A stretch of DNA of 64,000 nt from Bin5 sp963662575. GTDB lineage: Bacteria; Chloroflexota; Anaerolineae; Caldilineales; Caldilineaceae. Below the pieces are notes generated by a model, which saw only the letters and a list, made by a program, of their open reading frames with translations, had not been told where the DNA came from and ran no database searches. Made by a program: the position numbers and the translations under genes. Positions 17,734 through 25,520 of the stretch are shown in pieces. Numbering within the stretch: position 1 is the first letter of the stretch; each line of letters opens with the position of its first letter. The stretch spans positions 3,100,001 through 3,164,000 of the forward strand of contig OY759723.1 of assembly GCA_963662575.1 (NCBI GenBank), given 5' to 3'.

Positions 17734-19122
17734 ATGTCTGAATTGATTTACGCATCAGCTACAGCCGTGGCCAAAGCCATACGCACGAAAGAGGTTTCAT
17801 CAGAAGAGGTCGTGAAAGCATACGTGCAGCGCATAAAAGACGTCAATCCGCAATTGAACGCCGTTGTCCGACTGGATGCTGAAGGGGCCTTGGTAGAAGC
17901 CCGCCGGTCAGATGAAGAATTGGTAAAGGGCGATCTGCGAGGTCCCCTGCACGGCGTTCCAATGACGATCAAGGACGCCCTGGACACAGCCGGGGTGATC
18001 AGCAGCGGGGGCACGCAGGGGAGAAGCTCCTTTGTACCAGAGCAAGACGCCACGGTGGTGGCCCGCCTGCGCGCCGCAGGCGCGATTCTGTTGGGCAAGA
18101 CCAACACACCGGAACTGACGCTCGATTTCGAGACGGTAAACCTGGTCTACGGCCGCACCAACAACCCTTACGACGTGTCGCGTACCTGTGGCGGCAGCAG
18201 CGGAGGAGCGGCCGCGATCATCGCCGCGGGTGGGACACCCTTTGATATCGGAAGCGACACCGGCGGGAGCATTCGTTTGCCATCGCACGTTTGCGGCACA
18301 GCCGGCATTCGACCCACGTCCGGACGGGTTCCGCGGACCGGCCACATTCTTCCCCCTGCAGGCCTTGATCAGTCTTTGACGCAGATCGGTCCTATGGCGC
18401 GTTACGTCGAAGACTTGATCACGATCCTGCCCATCATCGCTGGCGTTGACTGGCGCGACCCGGCGATCGTTCCCATGCCATTGGCTGACCCGAACCAGGT
18501 GAATCTCACCGATCTGCGCGCTGCTTTTTACACGGACAATGGCATCGTAACGCCCACGCCGGAAATTATGGCCGCCGTGGAAGCAGCCGCATCCGCTTTG
18601 GAAAAAGCCGGGGCAACCGTAGAAGAAGCGCGGCCACCCGGCATGGAGAAAGCGATGGACCTCTTGCTTGGCTGCCAGTTAGGAGATGGTGGTGCAGGTT
18701 TCAAGCGACTCCTCGACCTGTACGGCACCACGGAACCACATCCGGGGATCGCGAACCTGCTAGCTATGGCCCAAGAATCGAAAATGACGTCCGACACATT
18801 GAGTGGCTTGGTTTTCGAGACTGACCAGTTTCGAAGTGAAATGCTCTCCTTTATGGAAGCGTACGATGTCGTGGTCTGCCCGGTGCTCCCTTTTCCGGCT
18901 CCACCTCACGGAGCGTCGAGTATCCAGTTGCCCGTGTTTGCTTACACCGCCACCTACAACTTGACCGGCTGGCCGGCAGCCGTTGTCCGCGTTGGCACGT
19001 CTCCCGAGGGGTTGCCCATCGGTGCCCAGGTGGTGGCGCGTCCGTGGCGTGAGGATGTGGCGCTGGCAGCCGTCAAGCATCTGGAGGAGGTGTTTGGCGG
19101 CTGGCAGCGCCCTCCGATGTAG
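17734..19122 (+). CDS. Amidase-signature family amidohydrolase
   Basis: The product (462 aa) has the complete Ser-cisSer-Lys catalytic set: Lys80 in PMTIKDALDTAG, Ser155 in GGSSGGAAA and Ser179 in GSDTGGSIRLPS. The spacing (99 and 24 residues) equals that of characterised family members. AS-family enzymes cleave C-N bonds of amides in the cytoplasm; GatA-like tRNA function is unlikely because GatB and GatC are absent and the GatA-specific loops are not seen. ATGAGGAG lies 8 bp before the ATG. Given M81, PhyH and peptide-type permease neighbours, it may act on an amide or N-acyl substrate; that is inference. Confidence 0.9.
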   Translation: MSELIYASATAVAKAIRTKEVSSEEVVKAYVQRIKDVNPQLNAVVRLDAEGALVEARRSDEELVKGDLRGPLHGVPMTIKDALDTAGVISSGGTQGRSSFVPEQDATVVARLRAAGAILLGKTNTPELTLDFETVNLVYGRTNNPYDVSRTCGGSSGGAAAIIAAGGTPFDIGSDTGGSIRLPSHVCGTAGIRPTSGRVPRTGHILPPAGLDQSLTQIGPMARYVEDLITILPIIAGVDWRDPAIVPMPLADPNQVNLTDLRAAFYTDNGIVTPTPEIMAAVEAAASALEKAGATVEEARPPGMEKAMDLLLGCQLGDGGAGFKRLLDLYGTTEPHPGIANLLAMAQESKMTSDTLSGLVFETDQFRSEMLSFMEAYDVVVCPVLPFPAPPHGASSIQLPVFAYTATYNLTGWPAAVVRVGTSPEGLPIGAQVVARPWREDVALAAVKHLEEVFGGWQRPPM

Positions 19123-19518
19123 CATTCAATCGCCCGCACCGCCCTCGAAGCCCTTCGCCTTCAAGCCCCTCTTTTCGACCTGGCATCACTACCCACCTCC
19201 CTCCAGCACAAGAAAAGTTTTGGCTACGACCCTCTTCAGTGCCCTCGCTGTGGACGCATCCTCGAACTCGCCCAAATCTGGGAGCCCAAACGTGGGCACA
19301 GCCGTTTCTTCACCGTCTTGACCATCACCCATATACTGCCCGGAAAGAGCCAGGCGCGGATGGTGGTCGTTCCTTCTTACACGTCGCTTCTCTATCTTTG
19401 CAGACGTTTCGTGGGCGACAAATCGCGTTTTGACGGGTAGATTATATAAAGTATGATCGAAGCGGAATCTGATTCCACATGATGTACGGATCCGATTTGA
19501 TTGTGCGAAGGAGAAAAA
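19123..19518. other. Intergenic region with transposase relic
   Basis: About 390 bp. The first half has a short frame resembling a transposase zinc ribbon (listed separately). The second half is AT-richer (ATTATATAAAG at 19440) and ends with the leader ATTGTGCGAAGGA that is shared with 12253-12265. Confidence 0.4.
19171..19298 (+). pseudogene. Possible transposase C-terminal zinc-ribbon fragment
   Basis: A frame reading FGYDPLQCPRCGRILELAQIW resembles the C-terminal zinc ribbon of IS91-type or similar transposases, but only about 40 residues are convincing and only one CxxC pair is visible. No inverted repeats were found around it. Confidence 0.3.
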
Positions 19519-21060
19519 TTGGCAATACGCAACTTCCCCGAACGGGACTATCGCCTGATCAGCACATACAAAACGGATATCCCCCTCGACGATGACGCCA
19601 TCGAAGTAAAGGTCGAACAAGCGTGGTGGTCCCCCGATATCCCCCGTGACCAACTTCAAGCACTGCTACACCGCACCAACCGCTACGGTCTCCTCGATTT
19701 TGGCCTGTGGATCATCCTGCTTGGGGTGAGCGGCTACCTGGCCTGGATCTCCTGGGGCACCTGGTGGGCAATTCTCGCCTTTTTCATCTATGGGACGCTC
19801 TACTCCTCATCCGACGCGCGCTGGCACGAGTGTGGCCATGGCACCGTGTTTCGCACTCGCTGGCTAAACGAGCTCTTTTACCATATCAGTTCCTTCATGA
19901 CCATACGTGAAGCTAACCTCTGGCGTTGGAGCCATGCCCGCCATCATACCAACACCTATCTCGTGGGTTATGACCCCGAAATCCAGGTTCAACGGCCAGC
20001 CGATCTGCTCATCTTTGCGATCGACTTTTTCTTTCTGCGGGGCGTTCTGGAAGTACAGCGTGTGATCAGACACGCCGCCGGGCAAATCGGCGACGATGTC
20101 CGTAGCTTTGTACCCGCCTCTGAGCTACCCAAAGTGGTCTGGACGAGCCGGCTTTATTTAGCTATTGTGGCGGCTTTTGCGGTATGGGCGGTGGCGGTCG
20201 GCAGCTTTCTGCCGATGATGTTCGTGTGGCTTCCCCGCTTTTACGGTGCATTTGTGGAGCAAATGCTCGCCGTAACGCAACACGCCGGTTTGGGTGAAGA
20301 TACATATGACCACCGCCAAAATACGCGCACGATCTATCTGAATCCGGTGTTCCGCTATCTGTATATGAACATGAATTATCATATCGAACACCACGTCATA
20401 CCCATGGTGCCCTACCATGCTTTGGCTGACTTGCACGAGCTGATGAAATCACAAACACCGCCGCCGTATCGGAGTCTGTGGCAAGCATACAAGGAGATGA
20501 TCCCGGCCTTGTACAAGCAAGCGACCCAAGACCCGGAATATTATATAAAACGCCCTATTCCTGACGCCGGCACAACGGTTGAAGCGTTCGACATCCCCAT
20601 AGGCGGCGTTGTTACGTCAAGCAGCGCGTTAAGCGACGAACCGGTAGCAAACGTGAGAGACGGCACTCGTGTACCCGCTGAGTCTGTCGACACATCGATT
20701 GAAGAGATCCGCACAGCAACGGCTGTAAACACAGATGTCGAAGAAAGCAGTTGGATGGAGGTCTGTAACGTTTCAGATATCGAAGTGGAAGACGTGATTG
20801 GCTTTGACTACAATGGCCGCACGTACGCCATTTATCGTTTGGGTCCTCACGCCTTCTTTGCCAGCGATGGTTTATGCACCCATGAAGAAACCGAATTAGC
20901 CGCGGGTTTTGTCTTCGATGGCTGTATCGAATGCCCACTGCATCTAGGGCGCTTCGATATAGAAACAGGCAAAGCATTGTCTGCACCCGTCACTAGAGAC
21001 TTAAGAACGTACCCTGTTGAGCTGCGCGGCGAAAAGGTATTCATCCAGATAGAAGGGTAA
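19519..21060 (+). CDS. Fusion of MocD-like diiron oxygenase (fatty-acid-desaturase fold) and MocE-like Rieske ferredoxin
   Basis: The product (513 aa) combines two proteins usually encoded separately. Residues about 30-330: WWSPDIPRDQLQALLHRTNRYGLLDF-type MocD start, hydrophobic spans, and three histidine boxes HECGHGT, HARHHTN and HIEHH that would hold a diiron centre. Residues about 350-410 form a polar linker. Residues about 410-513: a Rieske domain with CTH and, 17 residues on, CPLH as [2Fe-2S] ligands in the MocE-like context DGLCTHEE...LHLGRFDIETGKA. MocD/MocE act in rhizopine (O-methyl-scyllo-inosamine) demethylation. I infer a membrane O-demethylase or hydroxylase with its electron donor built in. 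A separate reductase (MocF-like) is not seen. TTG start after AAGGAG. Confidence 0.85.
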   Translation: MAIRNFPERDYRLISTYKTDIPLDDDAIEVKVEQAWWSPDIPRDQLQALLHRTNRYGLLDFGLWIILLGVSGYLAWISWGTWWAILAFFIYGTLYSSSDARWHECGHGTVFRTRWLNELFYHISSFMTIREANLWRWSHARHHTNTYLVGYDPEIQVQRPADLLIFAIDFFFLRGVLEVQRVIRHAAGQIGDDVRSFVPASELPKVVWTSRLYLAIVAAFAVWAVAVGSFLPMMFVWLPRFYGAFVEQMLAVTQHAGLGEDTYDHRQNTRTIYLNPVFRYLYMNMNYHIEHHVIPMVPYHALADLHELMKSQTPPPYRSLWQAYKEMIPALYKQATQDPEYYIKRPIPDAGTTVEAFDIPIGGVVTSSSALSDEPVANVRDGTRVPAESVDTSIEEIRTATAVNTDVEESSWMEVCNVSDIEVEDVIGFDYNGRTYAIYRLGPHAFFASDGLCTHEETELAAGFVFDGCIECPLHLGRFDIETGKALSAPVTRDLRTYPVELRGEKVFIQIEG

Positions 21061-21310
21061 TCTGATGTAAAGACGGCGCTAAATCAGAAAACTACTTTGT
21101 CACCAGTTGTCACGTGCTCGGCCGCAGAGGGGGGTGTAGATGGACGAACAAGAGGTGAAACGCCAACCCTCAAGCTATTCAGCAGCGTGAAATCATAGAT
21201 TGAGCCAAGGAGGTGACCGGTTGAGAGATCGTTCATGAAGCGTGCTCACTACGTTTTGGACAATTGCCTCTTTTTGGGGCAAAGACATTCATCCACAGGA
21301 GGAATGACAG

Positions 21311-22936
21311 ATGTCTAACAAGAATTGGCAAAAGTCGCTGGTGTTGCTGGCTATTAGCGTTCTGATGTTGTCGGCCTGCGTCGTTCAGCAGCCGACGGCC
21401 GTTGGGGAAGAGATGGTCGAAGAAGAGGCGGCATCCACGGGGCCACCTCAGGGTGGCACCCTCCGTCTGATGGGCCACCACGACGCCTTCAGCCTCAGCC
21501 CTGGACTCGGCGCCATCCCAAGCGCCATCCGGCCGGCGCTCATGCAAATCCACAACGGGCTGGTGGAGATAGACGCTTCAAATGCGACCGTACCGGTGCT
21601 GGCCGAGTCCTACGAGATCTCCGAAGACAGCCTGACCTACACCTTCCCGCTGCGTGAGGGCGTCAAGTTTCACAATGGCGCCGATTTCACGTGCAAGGAC
21701 GTCAAGTATACGTTCGACTTCTACCGTGACCCGGAAAACGCGGCGCCAGTGGTCGGCGTCTTGTCAAAAATCGATTCCGTCGAGTGTGTGGATGACTATA
21801 CCGCCGTCATCAACATGGCGCAGGTAGATGCCGCCTTTCTCGTATTAGGGGGGATCCTGCGTATTGTACAATCGGACTATCACGCGGAGGTGGGCGAGGA
21901 AGTGTACGCGACGGCCCCCATAGGTACCGGCTCCTTTAAACTCGTGGAATGGCACCCGTCGGCGTTCACGCTGTTGGAGGCGTTCGACGACCATTTTCGC
22001 GGGCGGCCCAATATCGACTTTCTGCGGGTCGACGTCGTGCCCGAGGCTTCGGTGCGCACCATCGCCCTTGAGTCGGGCGACGCCGACGGGACCGCCTGGC
22101 CATTGCTGATGGAAGACAACGTGCGTCTGGCCAACGACCCGAGGTTTACGAGCATTTCTCAAGCTGGGGCGGGACCCTTTCTCATTCCGCTCAACAACAC
22201 CATACCGCAGTTGTCGGACAAGCTGGTGCGCCAGGCATTGTACTGGGGCCTGGACCGCCAAAGGATCATCGACGACCTCTGGTTCGGCCAGGCACAGGTA
22301 GCCCATTCTAACCTGTCCCCCATATACCCGGACTACTATAACGCGGACATCCCACAGTACGGGTTCGACCCGGAAAAGGCCATGGCGCTGCTGGACGAGG
22401 CAGGTTGGGTGGACGAGGACGGCGACGGGGTACGCGAGAAGGATGGTGAGAGGCTCTCCTTCAATGTCCATGTGGGCGCAGGTAACCAGCAGTTTATCCC
22501 GGTCATCGAGTTAGCGCAGCAGTTGTGGGCCGACATAGGCGTCGAGATCTTCCTTGTAGAGACGCCCGTGGCGGCTATCCTGGATGGTATGCGCAAGTGC
22601 GAGATGGATGCCGCTATGATCGCCTTTGAACACGGCGCTATAGACCCGGATCCCCACTGGATGATGCACTCGGAAGGCGCCAACAACTTCCCTTGCATCT
22701 CAAACCCGAAACTGGACGCGCTGATCGAGGAGGGACTCTCTTACGCCTCTGTGGCGCAGCGCCAGCCCATCTACAACGAGATTCAGGCGATGATTATGGA
22801 CGAGGCGCCGGTGATAGAATTGTTCTTCACCCATTGGCCCGCCATCTTCAACTCCAAGGTCAAGGGCCAGTCGCTCGACGCGGTTGACACCAATAGGCTC
22901 TGGCGCGAGATCCATTTATGGTACATTGAGGAGTAG
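21311..22936 (+). CDS. Lipoprotein substrate-binding protein (SBP_bac_5), Sec type
   Basis: The product (541 aa) has a Sec lipoprotein signal (KNWQKSLVLLAISVLMLSAC, lipidated Cys23), a short acidic linker, then GGTLRLMG and the hallmark YTFPLREGVKFHNGADFTCKDVKYTF of the family. Its size is normal for peptide/nickel/opine-binding members, unlike the three larger TAT proteins outside the block. CAGGAGGAATGAC precedes the ATG. It is the only complete binding protein in the cargo and could serve the permeases at 12822-14693, 7 kb away. It lies between the oxygenase fusion and the aldo/keto reductase. The 250-bp gap before it shows a good ribosome-binding sequence at 21208 but no credible gene. 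Confidence 0.88.
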   Translation: MSNKNWQKSLVLLAISVLMLSACVVQQPTAVGEEMVEEEAASTGPPQGGTLRLMGHHDAFSLSPGLGAIPSAIRPALMQIHNGLVEIDASNATVPVLAESYEISEDSLTYTFPLREGVKFHNGADFTCKDVKYTFDFYRDPENAAPVVGVLSKIDSVECVDDYTAVINMAQVDAAFLVLGGILRIVQSDYHAEVGEEVYATAPIGTGSFKLVEWHPSAFTLLEAFDDHFRGRPNIDFLRVDVVPEASVRTIALESGDADGTAWPLLMEDNVRLANDPRFTSISQAGAGPFLIPLNNTIPQLSDKLVRQALYWGLDRQRIIDDLWFGQAQVAHSNLSPIYPDYYNADIPQYGFDPEKAMALLDEAGWVDEDGDGVREKDGERLSFNVHVGAGNQQFIPVIELAQQLWADIGVEIFLVETPVAAILDGMRKCEMDAAMIAFEHGAIDPDPHWMMHSEGANNFPCISNPKLDALIEEGLSYASVAQRQPIYNEIQAMIMDEAPVIELFFTHWPAIFNSKVKGQSLDAVDTNRLWREIHLWYIEE

Positions 22937-22955
22937 TAGGCCAAAACGATACGAC

Positions 22956-23006
22956 TTACGGGAGAAGCCGGTATGGCCCCTTGGGCTTTACCGGCTTCTC
23001 CCATAA
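22956..23006. repeat. Cargo hairpin repeat, copy 2 (most complete)
   Basis: GGGAGAAGCCGGTA (22960-22973) pairs with TACCGGCTTCTCCC (22990-23003), with further GGCCC/GGGC pairing inside. It directly follows the binding-protein stop and could act as a bidirectional terminator, although no T-run follows. Confidence 0.7.
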
Positions 23007-23055
23007 AGGCGCGCGAGGCGTAGGCGCCGCTGTCACGCACAAGAACAGGACGTAT

Positions 23056-24039
23056 ATGATGGAGCAACGGCGATTTGGCGACACCGATCTGGTCAGTTCG
23101 GCGCTGGGGTTCGGCACGTGGGAGATGAGCACGACCGAATACGGCCACATTGATGTAGATGAGGCCAGCGCGGCCGTCGGCGCCGCGATCGACAACGGTA
23201 TCACGCTGTTCGACACTGCAGAAGTCTACGGCCCCTACCACTCGGAAGAGATCCTGGGCCGCGCGCTGGGCGCCCGGCGCAAGGAGGTCGTCCTGGTGAC
23301 CAAGGTGGGCTTCAAAGTCGACGGCACCCACGCGCGTGACTCGACGCGTGAGTGGGTGCTGGCCAGAACCGAAGGCTGCCTCCAGCGCCTGAATACCGAC
23401 TGGATCGACCTGCTGCTGATCCACTGGCCAGACCACGACACCCCGTTCGCCGAGACGATGGGCGCGCTGGAAGAGTTGAAAACGGCGGGCAAAATCCGCT
23501 ACTATGGGGTCTCCAACTTTACGGTGGAGATGATGGAAGAGTGCGAGCGACACGGCCACCTGGCGGCCAACCAGGTCGGATATCACCTGTTCGACCGCCG
23601 CATGGAGGCGCAGGTGCTGCCCTCCTGTCTGGAGCAGGGGATTGGGTTTATGGCCTACGGCACGCTGGGATTTGGCTTGCTCACAGGCGCGTTTACGCCG
23701 GACACGACGTTTGAGGAAGGGGACTGGCGCTCAGCAGGCAACGCGTTCAATCTGCCGCTCTTCGAGCAGGAGCACTTTCTCAAGGAGCTGCGCTGTACCG
23801 AGCGATTAAAAACGCTCGCCGGGCGTGCTGGGAGGTCCGTGGCGCAACTGGCTATCGCGTGGGTGCTGGGCCACCCTGCGCTGTCGGTGGCGCTGGTCGG
23901 CATACGCAACCGGTCGGAACTCGAAGAGAACGTGGCTGCTGTCGATTGGAAGCTTACGGACGAAGAGCGGACCGAGATCGACCGCATCTTTGCCGAAGAG
24001 GGTGTGCCTACCTACTTCGATGCGCCCCAGGCGGTATAG
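23056..24039 (+). CDS. Aldo/keto reductase
   Basis: The product (327 aa) is an NADPH-type aldo/keto reductase of the AKR superfamily: GFGTWEM, catalytic Asp and Tyr in FDTAEVYGPYHSEE, catalytic Lys in VLVTKVGF, His in LLLIHWPD, then the GVSNF strand. The start at 23056 (or 23059) is preferred because an upstream in-frame codon would make the hairpin repeat coding and adds residues without similarity. It follows the binding protein. A role in reducing or oxidising a sugar, inositol or ketone intermediate is likely; the substrate cannot be told. Confidence 0.9.
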   Translation: MMEQRRFGDTDLVSSALGFGTWEMSTTEYGHIDVDEASAAVGAAIDNGITLFDTAEVYGPYHSEEILGRALGARRKEVVLVTKVGFKVDGTHARDSTREWVLARTEGCLQRLNTDWIDLLLIHWPDHDTPFAETMGALEELKTAGKIRYYGVSNFTVEMMEECERHGHLAANQVGYHLFDRRMEAQVLPSCLEQGIGFMAYGTLGFGLLTGAFTPDTTFEEGDWRSAGNAFNLPLFEQEHFLKELRCTERLKTLAGRAGRSVAQLAIAWVLGHPALSVALVGIRNRSELEENVAAVDWKLTDEERTEIDRIFAEEGVPTYFDAPQAV

Positions 24040-24109
24040 AAAAGCACAGGTCAGCGCACCTGCCGCCGCCGGGTATACACCAGCGACTAGACGATCACCG
24101 CACTCATGA

Positions 24110-24141
24110 TTACGGGAGAAGCCGGGAAGGCCTCTTGGCTT
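24110..24141. repeat. Cargo hairpin repeat, copy 3 (partial)
   Basis: TTACGGGAGAAGCCGG matches the left arm of copy 2. The right arm is replaced by a shorter AAGGCCTCTTGGCTT segment that can still pair with part of the left arm. Confidence 0.5.
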
Positions 24142-24151
24142 ATGAACTCCA

Positions 24152-24381
24152 AATAATAAATTCGGCAATAGAGTCCCAGCGGGCAGCACGGGGCTGAAGC
24201 CGCCGTGCTGAGAGAGCAAAGCCCGTTCGGGCTGGAAAATCAACCGTTTCGGGCCGTTCTTAGGGCGCTTGTCCGTTGTCTAACCACCGGCGCGTCCGTC
24301 GCCCTTTCAGCGCGACGGCTTTTGAAGCGCGGCGGCTTTAGCCTCGCGCCCTCCGGCTGACCATTGCCGAATTATTTTTTT
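24152..24381. mobile_element. MITE-like element, about 230 bp
   Basis: AATAATAAATTCGGCAAT (24152-24169) and ATTGCCGAATTATTTTTTT (24363-24381) are inverted repeats matching perfectly over 11 bp and nearly over 17. The inside is GC-rich with nested hairpins (CAGCACGG/CCGTGCTG, AGCCCG/CGGGCT) and no gene. The AT-rich ends around a structured core fit a miniature non-autonomous transposon, but no target duplication could be fixed. Confidence 0.45.
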
Positions 24382-24420
24382 ATCTCAATTAGCCAGGGGA
24401 TGAAGTCCTATTCAAAGGAG

Positions 24421-24446
24421 ATGATCTACGGACATTCTGACCCGTT
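24421..24446. repeat. 26-bp direct repeat, left copy
   Basis: A 26-bp string starting ATGATCTACGGACATTCTGA recurs at 28739-28764 with one substitution. The two copies bracket the LLM, ThDP-enzyme and M81 genes. Confidence 0.7.
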
Positions 24447-24465
24447 CTTGACAGGAGGTGCAGAG

Positions 24466-25428
24466 ATGAAGGGTAGCGTCAAATTTGGCTGGAGGGCCCC
24501 GACTTTTCCACTCGATGGAAGCCGGGGGGGCATTTTCAGAGATCAGATATATGCATATCTGGACGCCATCCATGGGCGATTTGCATCAGCCTGGGTGGGT
24601 GACCATTTTTTTGTGGCATGGCATGAGGCGCTGGATCCAATGAGGGACCTCTTGGAGTGTTGGACCATGCTAGCCCACCTGGCGGGCAAATACCCTGAGT
24701 TGCTCTTTGGCAGTATGGTAGTGAACCATTCGTTTCGCCATCCCGCTTTGCTGGCCAAGATGGCGGCTACGTTGCAGACGCTTGCGGGTGGGCGATTCAT
24801 CCTAGGTCTCGGCGCAGGAGGGGTAGAAGACGAACACCTCGCCTACGGATATGAATTTCCATCCGATGCAACGCGTATTCATCGGATGGGGGAGGCAGCC
24901 CAGATCCTCCGCCTGATGTGGACCCAGCCAAGTACCACTTTTCAAGGGCGCTATTACCACGTGCAAGACGCGATCTGCGAACCCAAACCGGACCCACCTA
25001 TCCCTCTGTGCATCGGCGGGGGCGGCCCAAAACTGACGCTACGCTATACGGCCCAATACGCCGATTGGTGGAACTGGCACAGCCCGCTGGAAGGCTACAG
25101 TGAACGGCTGGACCTACTGCGCGGGCACTGTGAGGCCGTGGGACGCGACTATGACTCCATTGTCAAGACGTGGGCTTCGGCCTGCGTTGCGGTGGCTCCG
25201 ACAAGCGAGCAGGCTCAGCAAATCGCCGAAGCAAGCTTGCACTACGATCCCGGTTTCGGTTACCCGATAGGCTGGGGTTCTGTTGTGGGTACCCCGGATG
25301 AGGTGAGTGCGCAACTAAAAGACTTCGCGGATCTTGGCGTCCAGCACATAATCCTACAATTTGCGGATTTCCCCAAGACAGACAGCGCCATACTATTTGC
25401 CGAGGAGGTCATACCGAGGTTCAGCTAA
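24466..25428 (+). CDS. LLM-class flavin-dependent oxidoreductase
   Basis: The product (320 aa) is a bacterial luciferase-like TIM-barrel protein, using FMN or F420. Motifs: WVGDHFF near residue 45, GSMVVNHSFRHPALLAKMAATLQTLAGGRFILGLGAG in the order typical of the F420/alkanesulfonate-type branch, and PIPLCIGGGGPK. I chose the ATG at 24466 because AGGAGG lies seven bases ahead and MKGSVKFGWR is the expected first strand. It is the first of three genes between direct repeats. The cofactor cannot be settled from sequence alone. Confidence 0.88.
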   Translation: MKGSVKFGWRAPTFPLDGSRGGIFRDQIYAYLDAIHGRFASAWVGDHFFVAWHEALDPMRDLLECWTMLAHLAGKYPELLFGSMVVNHSFRHPALLAKMAATLQTLAGGRFILGLGAGGVEDEHLAYGYEFPSDATRIHRMGEAAQILRLMWTQPSTTFQGRYYHVQDAICEPKPDPPIPLCIGGGGPKLTLRYTAQYADWWNWHSPLEGYSERLDLLRGHCEAVGRDYDSIVKTWASACVAVAPTSEQAQQIAEASLHYDPGFGYPIGWGSVVGTPDEVSAQLKDFADLGVQHIILQFADFPKTDSAILFAEEVIPRFS

Positions 25429-25520
25429 CCCAGTTGATCCGTCCAGGGCGCGTTCTGCCGCAACAGGGATATACTTGAGCAACAGGATCCGTCCCCAACT
25501 CTCTTTGACTACAGGTAAAA

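Larger units (their letters stand above)
24040..24465. other. Intergenic region with three repeat types
   Basis: About 425 bp without a gene. It holds the third, partial cargo hairpin (24110-24141), a MITE-like segment (24152-24381) and the left copy of a 26-bp direct repeat (24421-24446). An in-frame extension of the LLM gene reaches into it but has no family similarity. Confidence 0.5.

Noticed and set aside
17734..19122. GatA subunit of the tRNA amidotransferase
   Set aside because: The catalytic triad is shared by all amidase-signature enzymes; GatB and GatC are absent and the context is catabolic.
21208..21310. Leader peptide after AAGGAGGTGACC before the binding protein at 21311
   Set aside because: The only short frames there (for example from 21236, MKRAHYVLDNC) lack composition or codon runs typical of attenuation peptides and no terminator/antiterminator pair was seen.
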